DNA from: Hirudinaria manillensis
Lineage: Eukaryota; Annelida; Clitellata; Hirudinida; Hirudinidae
Length of the DNA stretch: 64,000 bases
Assembly (NCBI GenBank): GCA_034509925.1
Contig: CM067536.1
Location: 2,082,501-2,146,500 of the forward strand
Direction of reading: 5' to 3'
Under the pieces are notes generated by a model. That model was not told the origin of the DNA, did no database searches, and saw only the letters and a list, made by a program, of their open reading frames with translations. A program made the position numbers and the translations under genes. Below, piece by piece: positions 35,801 to 47,800 of this stretch; within the stretch, counting starts at the first letter, position 1; every line of letters begins with the position of its first letter.

Positions 35801-38800
35801 GAGTTCCTTAAGTCTGCCATCACGCACAGAGCTTCTGGAGACACACACGCACTGTGGTTGGATGTGCCCTCTAATGACTCCATCCCAACGCTGCCAGAAA
35901 CGGTACCTGGAACAACGGACATGATTTGTTCCTCGTTGGTAACCTTTTTGCAGAGTTCCTCTCCTTGTTCTTCGCAAGATGGAAGCACCACTTTGCTCTC
36001 CTCAAAAGAACCAACAGGACTCTTCTCGGCAGAGTCTTCACCCGAAGCCAACGAGACATCCTGGCATGGAACCGCTCTGTTTTTCAAATCACCCCTAATA
36101 CTCCTAATACATTCCCTCATCTCATCTACGGACTTTTTCATAACATCAAGAAATTCATCCATCTTTTTATGGGATGGATTCTCGAATTCGTATTCCTCTG
36201 GGTCATGGCCATTCTCTGTCAGCCATGTCTCAAGTCGCTCTCGTATCTCAGCTTTCGTGCCTTTCCAATCCAGGCCACGCTCTCTCAATTCTTGTCTCAA
36301 TCGAGGCACGTACAATTCATCCAAGTACTTCGGCATCGTTCACTTTTCAACTAAACAAGCTTCTACTTTAGTTACTTTTGGATACCCTTTAACTCTAAAT
36401 CCCACTCCTGACACCAATGTAATAACCCAGGGTCCTCAAACTAATTATAGAAGGGCAGGTTTATTGAAAGTTGTCAGATGGCTTGGAAGATGTACAATGC
36501 TTAATTGATTAAGTCTTGAAATCTGCTGTTTCTATTACTCTCGCTCTCCTTTCCGATATAAATCCATTTGTCAAAGGTACATAACCAAAGAGTCTGAATA
36601 GCACCAATTTAATTCTCAAATTATATTGCCACTAAATTTAATTAATTATTAAAATAATTAATCGGCAATATAATTTTAAATATTATTCAATTTATTGGAT
36701 CTAGGGATCCAACACTATCATAAGAATTGCAATTGAATTGCAAGTCATTAGGAACACTGTGGTATTTTTATCAGCTATGTTACTAGAATAACCTTCACAA
36801 CTGTCATGAATATTTTCAGGTTCTTTTTTGATGTAACCTTCCAGGCAAATGCACTCATAATCTCCAAACAAGTTACTGCAGTTTGTGGTTTCTTGATCAC
36901 AAATTGTGACATTCAAATTACATTCGTCAATATCTGAATAATTATTATTGTCCTCACAATGATTTTTAAAGCAGTTTATACAGAATCTTTTAAATGTATT
37001 AAAAAGCTGAACACAGTATTTGTTGCTATTATCTGTTTTTCAACACATGGAACTCTTAAACATTATTGAAATATTATTAAAATTATCTTTTCTCAGCCCT
37101 TCTTACATCATTAATATCATAAGAATTGCAATTGAATTGCAAGTCATTAGGAACACTGTGGTATTTTTATCAGCTATGTTACTAGAATAACCTTCACAAC
37201 TGTCATGAATATTTTCAGGTTCTTTTTTGATGTAACCTTCCAGGCAAATGCACTCATAATCTCCAAACAAGTTACTGCAGTTTGTGGTTTCTTGATCACA
37301 AATTGTGACATTCAAATTACATTCGTCAATATCTGAATAATTATTATTGTCCTCACAATGATTTTTAAAGCAGTTTATACAGAATCTTTTAAATGTATTA
37401 AAAAGCTGAACACAGTATTTGTTGCTATTATCTGTTTTTCAACACATGGAACTCTTAAACATTATTGAAATATTATTAAAATTATCTTTTCTCAGCCCTT
37501 CTTACATCATTAATATCATAAGAATTGCAATTGAATTGCAAGTCATTAGGAACACTGTGGTATTTTTATCAGCTATGTTACTAGAATAACCTTCACAACT
37601 GTCATGAATATTTTCAGGTTCTTTTTTGATGTAACCTTCCAGGCAAATGCACTCATAATCTCCAAGCAGGTTACTGCAGTTTGTGGTTTTTTGATCACAA
37701 ATTGTGACATTATCACATTCATCAGCATCTGAATAATTTTATTCAATCAAAATAGGTCCTGAATTAATTTTGCATCCATTACTGCTACGTTATTTACAAC
37801 TATTAATAATTAAACAAAATTCAGCAAACATTAATATAGTATCGGTTGGCCAGAAGGGATTTCAATCCCGCTGCGTGGCCAAACTTGTTTATTAGTACAA
37901 GTTCCAATAAATATTTTACATGGACCTTCCATGATAAATTCATCTACATCTGAAGTTTTTCTAGATATCACAATGATTATAAAAACTATTTGTTTCAACT
38001 ATTGCTATTTATTACTGCCATTGACTGTTAAACCGGTTTTTAGTTTATGTATACGGTCTCAGGTTGATTTGATATGATTGATTTATTGTTTTCTTGGTAG
38101 ATCAGCTCAGTGTTTTTGTGTAGAGCTGTATATACATGCTAATAAAAATGTTTTATCAACTTTTGTGATAGAATAACCTTCACAACTGTCATGAATATTT
38201 TCAGGTTCTTTTTTGATGTAACCTTTCAGGCAAATGCACTCATAATCTCCAAACAAGTTACTGCACTTTGTGGTTTCTTGATCACAAATTGTGACATTCA
38301 AATTACATTCGTCAATATCTGAATAATTTTATTCAATCAAATGAAAGGAATGATGGTAGGTATAATTATTTTAGGTTGAATGATTCATACTCACCACTGC
38401 AATTGTCAATCATCTGCTTGAAACCTCTACCACATGTACATGAATAACCACCTTCGTTATTAGTACAATTTCCATTATATTTTTTACATGGATCCTCCAT
38501 GATACATTCATCTACATCTGAAATTTGTTCTTGATATCACAATGATTACACAAACTATTTGTTTCAACTATTGCTATTTATTATTGCCATTGACTGTTAA
38601 ACTGGTTTTTAGTTTAGGGATATGGTCTCAGTTTCTGGAATAAGTCGATTGGATGAGAAACTTAGAGGCTTTGCTTTGGATCATTTCATTTTTTTATTTG
38701 AAGCATAGGGTGAGATCAGCTCAGTGTTTAATTGTGTAGAGCCGTACGTACATGTTTGTTGTATCTTGAATTACTTGCTATATAATTAAGGACTACTTTG

Positions 38801-41800
38801 GGAATTACTTTTGGAGATACTAAGCTGTTTTATTACCAATAATGTGCCATTGCACTAACCTCAAAAAGAATCTGAATATTATATTATTAAACTTTTAAGT
38901 AATAATAAATTCTTACAATATTATTACATTATCCACAACACCTCCCCCTCATATATAATTATAGATCTTCTTGCTTGCGTCGATCACGAGTCGCTTAGGT
39001 GGACTGCGATGGCCTGTGGATCTTTATACTGGCTTTGGCATTGCGTCTTCTTGGGAGTGTTCCTCAACCATCGACTTGCCTCTGTCGAATGGACAACACC
39101 ATTCCCTCTGTCTTGTTGACTTCTCAATTTGTCCTTCCTTATCACCAGCACGCCTCTTCCTTCTTGACATAGGACTTCTTATGTTTTTCCTCCTATCATC
39201 GTATTTGTCTGATCTGCATCTGTCATGGCTTCTTGACCTCGATCTACTCCTGTATCATCTGTGATAACTTCTTGACCTATGATCATCATTTGGAGAAAGA
39301 GAGTGAGATAGAGTACATGAATGGAACTTCCTTCGTTTGTCCCCATTTTGACCGATTGAATCGCCTTGTTCATGGACTGAGTAAGATCTCCTTGGAACTC
39401 TACTCATCCACTTACTGCTATTAATGCAACACTGCCATCTACGTTGCCCCGTTCTTGTGATTACTGCAGCAACCCTCTGCTTCCTCCTCCTCCTGAGGCA
39501 ATGGGTTCCGAACGTCTTTGCTAGGGAAGTCTCGAGAATCCCCAAATGCTGTCCTATCTACAGCTATGACTGAATCAGCATCGACTGTCTTCTCTGGTTC
39601 ATCCTGGAGCTCACTCTCCCAGTAGGATCAACATTAATCTCTTCTTCCTCCTTCCACATATCGCAGTGGACAGGGGTAGTTGCCACCAAGATCTCTGCGG
39701 TGAACTTGAACATTATGGCTTCTTGGGCCTCGCCCACTACATCAAGTGGAGTATACTTACTCCCTTCTTCCTCCTTCCACACATCGCAGTGGACAGGAGT
39801 AGGTGCAGCCACATTGTCTGTGCTGAACTTGCCCATCTTGGGTTCAACTTGGGTCTCGCCCACTATAACAAGCGGAGTATTCTTACTACCTACTTCCTCC
39901 CTCCATGCATTGCAGTGGACAGGGATAGGTGCAATCACGGTATCTGCGCTGAACATCTTGATTATTGTCAGCCATCGTTCTTGATCTCTTTGTTCCTTTC
40001 TCTGTTCTTTTTCCTCGCACTCTTGTTTCAATCTCTGCTCTTTTTCTTCCTGGTAGGACAGGAACATCATGAACATCTCTGCTACCGATAGTTCTTGAGC
40101 GTCATCCTCGTCGCCAATGTTGTATCTTGAATTACTTGCTATATAATTAAGGACTACTTTGGGAATTGGACATACTAAGCTATTTTATTACCAAGAATGT
40201 GCCATTGCACTAACCTCAAAAAGATTTTGAATGTTATATTAATAAACTTTTAAGTAATAATAAATTCTTACAATATTATTACATTTTCCATAACAAAATG
40301 TTTTATCAACTTTTGTGATAGTATAACAAGTTCCATTAAAAACTTTGTTACTACAAGTTCCAATAAATATTGTTGTAACCCGTGATCTGATGAATTAATT
40401 AACGTAAGGATAACTTTATTGTGATTTAACTAATGGCAAAGATGGCTTTGAAAATTTGGTCTATTGCTGTCTTGATCGGAACTGCTTCATTACTCGAATC
40501 GCTACTCAAGTCTTTGAGATGATAGGTTCTGAATATTAATCATTAATTAATAAACTTTAAATTAATGTCAGGGATCAAACATTGCCCGCTCCTTAAATCT
40601 GTTCGTCCCGAACAGACTGTTCTGTTTCTCCGTGATATTTCGCTAATCGGTTGCTGTGAACCACGTTCATCTTAGTCCTTGCTGTCTTCTGTATGCGATA
40701 TACCACGTCGTTTATTTTCTTAATGAATCGGTATGGTCCTTCCCAATCCTTTTGTAACTTTGGCGACCTTCCTTTTTTTCGTTGGGGACAGCCAGACTAG
40801 TTCATCTTCTTTAAAACTTACGTCATTGGCTTGCCTATCGTATCTCGCTTTGGCTTGATCGCTATTAACTGTAATATTTTTCCGGGCAACCTGATGTGTG
40901 TCAGCCAGTGTGTTTCTTAGGCTTGAAACGTAGTCACATGCCGACTTAGATTCCTCTGCACTTCCGAACATCATATCGGCAGGAAGACGAATCTCTCTCA
41001 TTTTCGATGGATTGATTCCTGTCGTTTTATGCACGGCCGTTCGGTAGGCCTTAAGGACAAGTGGCAGATATCTGTCCCAGTCATCTTGCTTTTCACTTAC
41101 CATTTTTGAAAAATGCTGTTCCATGGTTCTGTTAAATCTTTCGACCATGCCGTCTGATTGCGGATGCAATGCAGTGGTTCTTGTTCTATGAATTCCCAGG
41201 TTTTCGCATAGCTTCTGAAATATTTTTGACTCGAAATTCCTCCCTTGGTCTGAATGTAACTCTATTGGCACCCCAAATTGACTAATCCAATTATTTACGA
41301 GAGCATCAGCTACATTCTCCGTCTCCTGATTTGGAAGTGCAAATGCTTCAGTCCACTTGGTGAAGTAATCGCTGTTCACCAATATGTACCGGTATCCCTT
41401 TTTTGATGTAGGGAATTGCCCGGCAATATCCAAAGCTATTCTTTCAAAAGGTACTCCCATGTTGTAAGGTTGCATTAGACCTTTAGTCTTCTTTTGAGGA
41501 CCTTTACTGGTTGCGCAATTATTGCAATTTCTACTCCACTCCTCAATGTCTTGTTTGTAGTGCAACCACGGACAAGCTATAACGTGAAAGGTGAATGGGG
41601 CATCTAATTCTGCTTTAACCTTTCTAAGGTCGGTCATCTCCTTGGATGATCTGGAGTTGGCTCTTCAGTTTTTACCTCTTCCCGCAAAACATCCATGACT
41701 GTCTGGAAATTGGCTACGTATGTTTTTACCTGCTCTCGCAAAACATCCATGACTGTCTGGAAATTCTTTATGTCGGATTTCATATCTGACCGGGAAACAT

Positions 41801-44800
41801 CAATGCCGGAATTTATATCTGACAGCAAAACATCATTGTCTGATTTCATATCTGCCCAAAAGGCTTCCCATTCTTTTTTCTTTGGATCCTCAAATTCATA
41901 CTCCGATGGATCATGATTATTTTCCAAAAGCCAATCCTGGAGCCGTTCTTGTGGTTCGGCTTTTAGGTCATTTGCATCCAGGCCTCGATTCCTTAGTTCC
42001 CGTTTCAAATCGGGAACGCGCACCTCGTCCAGCATCTTAATTCCCATTTCTGTAGTTAAACTCGCTGTCTTTACCTCTAGTTAATCGATATCCCTTTACG
42101 ACGTTAAATCCCACTCCTGACACCAATGTTGTAACCCGGGATCTGATGAATTAATTAACGTAAGGATAACTTTATTGTGATTCAACTAGTTCTTGATATC
42201 ACAATGAACCAACTATTTGTTTCAACTATTGCTATTGTAATAACCCGGGGTTCGCAATTAGCTGATGGTAGGTTTAGACTTTATTGAAGGTGTTCAGTTA
42301 ACGTAACTGATCTTAAGATGGCTGGAATTTATAAACTTAGACTTAATGAAGTATTGAAGCGCGTCCTAAATGTTACGGTTAGGGGTATTCTTCTAAATAA
42401 AAGATTCTGAATATTAACGTGCTTAATTATGGAATTAATTAATCACAATTTAACTAATTATTCTTTAATTATCTAGGGCCAGGGTTACAACACTATTTAA
42501 CACATTGACTTTAAAACATCATTAATTAAATGTTCATAAGCAATCAACAACATCACGGTGATATTAACCGAAGCAAACTAACCACTGCAGTCTAGACTGT
42601 CCGTCGTATAAAATCCACTTCCACAGAGGCACGTCCCTATAAATTCATTTGTAAATAGGAATTGTGTTGTGCTTACTGTGCAACTTTTTTTTCCACATAA
42701 CTCTGGTTGAAATTGACAATCTATCATGAAAATTGAATAAATTGGTAAAGAACATTTTACACATTTTATCTATAATCATTTTTAATTTCATTTACTATTC
42801 CTGATAATAAGAACTCTCATCTATTGTTATTATATTACCATTAATATTTTGACGAGGGTGAAGTTGGCAAACTTTCGGCAAACTATACTCCTATAAACGC
42901 CTATAACTCCGGAACGGAAAGAGCTAGAATCAAAATTCTTTTTTTTATCTGATAGGTAATGACCACGGAAATGATGTGGATATAATCAAAAACATTTATC
43001 TTTAACGAGAAATTTAGTACAAGTGGCCGATGCTCAAAGCCGATATCCCGATTTCCATAAATGGGCTTTCAGAAAATTCCACCCCCCACCAAAAAAAAAA
43101 TATATATGTTGATTCTCCTTCCCATCCTAAAAAAGAGATTTAGTTCAACTCAATAATCGTAGAAACATCGCCTTAATCTCGCAAATGAAGTCATCCTACG
43201 GATATTTCTGGATATTTTATTTATTTATTTATTTATTCAAACTGAAGGGCCCAATAGGACCACTAACACAGTTTTCGATTTCCAATTCGAGCAAGGACAA
43301 ATTGCAATGACAGTATGAGTCAAGGTGGCGATAATGACTACAATGAGAGTTAGTTATATGTAAGATATTTGCTAAGATCAAAGTCTCTTATAAGTGCATT
43401 GAATCTAGAAACGGTTGTAGCATTAATAAAATCAGGTGGTAATGAGTTCCAGGGTTTAACAATCCTATTGCAAAAAGAATATTTGACGACGTCGGTAGAA
43501 AATTTGCATTGCTTTAGCTTGAGATTGTGACCCCTTGTGCCGCGATAACTTTGAAGAACCAGGAAGTGTTTCAGCAAATTTGATCCGCAATAATTGTATT
43601 GAAGGTTTTTTAAAAGATTATAAAGTACTTGTACTGGTCCGCTAGTATAGTGTTGTAGATTTTCTGAAACGTCTTTGAAATCTCTATTGAAATATTAGAA
43701 TCAATTTTTCGCACAAAGCAGAGCAGCGAGAGAACAGCACGAGGATCGGTTGAAAGCGAAGATAGAGAGATCTGAGGAGCTTACATAATAAGGATACCGA
43801 AAGACTTATACCGGGGCGCTGTAATTTTTTTTTTTTTTTGGGCCTTCCTAAGCTAAGCTTTTGAGTCCGCACATGGAAACCGACAGGGACATCCGGCTGA
43901 TCACCGGATGCGGCCCACCTCCGGAGAACGTCAGGGGTTTCAATGGGCCGAAACGTTCGAAGATGGGGGACCTTCTCTGAGGATCCCTGTCGGAAAGCTC
44001 CGAGGAGGAGTTTCCAGCATCTGTGCCAATACTTAGTTTGAAAAACATTTTTTATGCAAAAGGTTGTTTCTATCCAATAAAATATATTTGAGGTCCATGA
44101 GTTCTACTTTATTTTCACTCTCCTCCTTTGTTGTCAACTTGTATTTCGTGAACCTATATTCATAATGTAATAACCCGGGGTCCTCAAACTAATTATGGAA
44201 GGTCAGGTTTATTGAAAGTGTTCAGATGGCTTGGAAGATATACAATGCTCGATTGTCTAAGTCTTGGAATCTGCTGTTTCTCTTACTCTCGCTCTGCTTT
44301 TCTAGATTTCTCTATTTGTCGAGGTTCACAACCAAAGACTCTGAATAATACCCTGAACATTAATTAATTATTTATTTAATTTATTAATTAGCAAGATGCT
44401 TTTAATTATTCTTTAATTATCTGGATCCAGAGATCCAACGATAACTTAAATTTCAAACCTTTTAACAGCATCATTCCCATTGTTGGAATAAATAATATTT
44501 CATTAATTCAACATGACTTGTTAGCAAAACAATTTTTATATTAATACTATTTTATATCATTATTTCACCATTTAAAATGTCAACTAATTAAAAAATAATA
44601 AAAAAAACAAAACATTACCAACGAATGCGCAAAAGGGACCAAACCGCCCTTTACAGATGTCTGGACAATGTTCGATGGGATATGAGGCACGACATTTAGG
44701 ATATTTTAATGGATCGATATCAGGAATTTGATGCATTATATCTAGTTATTAAAAATCATAACTAATCACTTCGAAAATTAACTTTTAATTGTTTAATGTA

Positions 44801-47800
44801 ATTGACTATTAAGAATTTGTTTGGGAATATTTGCTTTATTCGTTAAGATATTTCCCCTAAATTGTTCATTTAAAAATTATTTCAACAAATTGTACAAAAC
44901 AAAATGTATTTAAATTTACTTTTTGACGAAACTGCAACATAACCTATTCTTCCACAATGAGTACCATAATATGATGAGCATTGACCCTCACTTGCTCTTG
45001 ACACTTTTGGTGGGCTCTCGATGCAGACACAAACACCATGCTCAAAAATTAAAGTTAAATTTGATGATTACCCTGTTTTTAGTAATCCTCGGTTCTATTA
45101 CCAAGTAATATCAAAATTACTTCATCGTGGCCATAAAATAATGTTTCAGAGCACTTTGCTTCACAAATTTCTTGTGGATATACAGGCATTGGTAGTTTTA
45201 TGATAGCAGTGTGCTTTACTTCGAAGCAACCCACATATTTGAAATAGTTTAGCTCTAAAAATATAATGCTTCGTTAATAGTAGTGATTTAAATTATTTGC
45301 TTTCGTAATTGTTTGTAAAGAAAAAGAAATAAAGTTATAATGACATTTGATCAGGGATCACCAAAACATGGGGCCCTCGAAGTCATCACCAAATTCATTA
45401 TTACGGGCAACCTGTCACATCAAGTCTGATTTCTAATTTATTTGACATTAAATTTGAATTCATTCATAAAACCCTTGGTGAAACCGTTTAATCCACCCTT
45501 GTTTATGCATCATTATCCTAGCTCCTCCCCCTTGTTAACATTGACTTAATTAGTCCCACCCATTTGAAAGTTCCAATTAAAACGGGAATTGGGAAGTACA
45601 TTTCTAATTTTAATTTAGCTTTTTGACATTGAGTAGATATTGGTATTGACATGAGGATCAGCTGGAGAGATCGGATAGGAGACAAATATGTGTGGAAACG
45701 TCACAAATGTCACAACATCAGGTCAATTCGGACCAGGAGCTTCTTTCAGAGGAGCCACCTCGAGCTGGAAAACTGTATTATGTATCTTACTCTAATAAGG
45801 TGAAATGTGTGCTTTGTAATGTATGCCCTCTGAGAATGTTGAGAAGTCGATGAGTTTCGTATGCCTTTGTAACAGCTTAAGAATTTGAATGGCTTCCATT
45901 TGTTCCTTTTGATTTTGATTGGCTGAGTTGAAAAGTAGGTGAGAAACTAAAATGTCATAATCTTTGATAACAGTGAATAGTGAAATTCCATTTTCATTCG
46001 GAAGCAGGTCCAGAGAGTTGCCAGAAAGCGGTGGAAATTCTGTGGTGGAAGAATGCAAGGAGACAGTTGATGAAGTGCTAACGGAGCACAAGAAGTGTTG
46101 CGGGAATCTCCCTTGCAAAGAGATAGAGCAAGCGTCTGCCGGGGAATTGTGCTGCAGTAGTGATGGAGCTAGACAATCTGTAGACTACGGTCCAGAAGAT
46201 GTTTGCATCAGTCGGATGTTCCTTTCTATAAAATGCAGAGAGGTCGAAGTGCAGAAGCAACTAGAGTCAGTTCCTGATGTACCAGTGATCGATAGAGGAA
46301 TATGGAGGCTGGTGGGATCACCAATCTTGGACAGGGAACCCATGCCGTTTATTGTGGCGAACGTGGCACCGATTGAAGGAGAAGAAAATGTGGATGCTGA
46401 GGATTGCTCCATAACCTTATGTTGATATTTGATTTTACAATATTTGAAATTGCGCTGCAATTAGAACTCTTACGAAGTCTGAAAGTGGTGCTCTAAAGGA
46501 GATCCCTGTATTATCTATATAGACAAATTGAAAGCTAGCGCTTCATAAACAGTCAAATCTCTGGCCAAGAATGTGGCTACGTATATAGCAGAAGATAGTG
46601 GAAGAGCCAATGGGGATCCCAGAGAGGCACTACAGTGGGAATGCATGAGCTCTGCCAGATCCCTTGTGTCGAGAGGGATCCCAGTTGATACTTATAAATA
46701 TGACAAAAGGAGGCACCTTTGGAGGGTCGAAGGGAGTGTCACGGTCGGACCGTTTCCTGATGTGCTGCGGGCACTTGACTGGACAAAATGGTGGCAGCAA
46801 AGTCCTATGTGGAAATGGGACTATGGTTTTGGAAGGTGGGGGAAAGGATGTTCGGAAGGATGTACTAATTATGGGAAAGATGTGGATAGGGCTATTGAGA
46901 AGGAGATCAAGCGACCTGGTCAACACCGTGGTGTCACAGAGAAGCTTGAGGAAGAGTAGCTATCTCTGTGGAATTTGGAGGGTTGTGGGTTAGAAAGGAT
47001 CCATGACTGGTTTCGTAGAGCAATCTATATTGAGAATCTGTTTTGGAGAGGTGTAAACAGGACTGTGAAGGAAGAATCCAAAAGCGCTGGTCTGCACCAA
47101 AATGTTGACGGAGAAAGGTTGTCACCACGGTGGCAAGAGATTAGATTGGAGGGTATCTACAATTGGTTGGGTGTGGATGCCGGCTCCATGTCATCCGATG
47201 TGGTGACAATCAGGGTATGACCTGAGGCCTGATAAATGTTTCTGATCTCGAGGTGGGTGAGGCTGGTCTCGATTGCGTAACGGGTAAATTGTTCTTGCTG
47301 GGCCAGTGACGCCAGGAAAGACATGATTATGCTTCTTTCCAAAAGAAGTTGTGTGATAGATGGATTCGGATGTTTTAAGATCATGTCGGGGTCACCAATG
47401 CAGCTTGCAGCCACCTTTTATTGATAATCCAAATTCCGCTAATACTGTTCGCTCAGATCACTCCTACCGCTAAGACCGTAAGACAACAAAGAGGTCCCGT
47501 ATGCCACGTCCCAAAAATTATAAAACACCTTCGCTACATAACCTTATGTTGATATTTGATTTTACAATATTTGAAATTGCGCTGCAAGTAGAACTCTGAA
47601 AGTGGTGCTCAAAAGGAGATCCCTGTATTATCTATATAGACAAATTGAAAGCTAGCGCTTCATAACAGTCAAATCTCGTCACCATGCCACCATGCTACTA
47701 TGTCACTCTTGGACTCTTTTGCTCGGTCCCTACAAAATTCAATACAAAATAAATTTACCAAGCCACCCCCCCAGTCTTGCTTCTATGCCACCAGGGTCCT

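Larger units (their letters stand above)
34122..37728 (-). repeat. Tandem array of five EGF exon-intron units, 399 bp period
   Basis: Five copies of one 141 bp EGF exon (138 bp in the first) with its flanking intron. Anchors at 34,281, 34,680, 37,273 and 37,672 give a spacing of 399 bp between neighbours. The pair either side of the LTR element (34,680 and 36,874) is 399 bp plus 1,795 bp apart, i.e. element plus target duplication. The three middle units look identical in both exon and intron, which suggests recent duplication or gene conversion. The end units are diverged. Confidence 0.95.
40371..42190 (-). mobile_element. Internally deleted Gypsy-type LTR retrotransposon, SAP-gag plus integrase
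   Basis: The 3' LTR is 40,371-40,581 (211 bp, TGTTGTAACC...ATCAAACA). Only the first ~64 bp (as read on the plus strand) of the 5' LTR remain (42,127-42,190). The tRNA-Leu primer site is at 42,110-42,126. The interior encodes a SAP-gag start and a Gypsy integrase joined directly; protease, RT and RNase H are missing. It shares the primer site, the sequence before the 3' LTR and the SAP N-terminus with the 1,791 bp elements, so it looks like a relative of their autonomous parent. Confidence 0.88.

Noticed and set aside
38971-39264. 97-codon plus-strand ORF and the plus-strand ORF at 39,666-40,091
   Set aside because: Antisense to the RS-rich gag-like frame, whose position directly after the primer-binding site marks the minus strand as coding.
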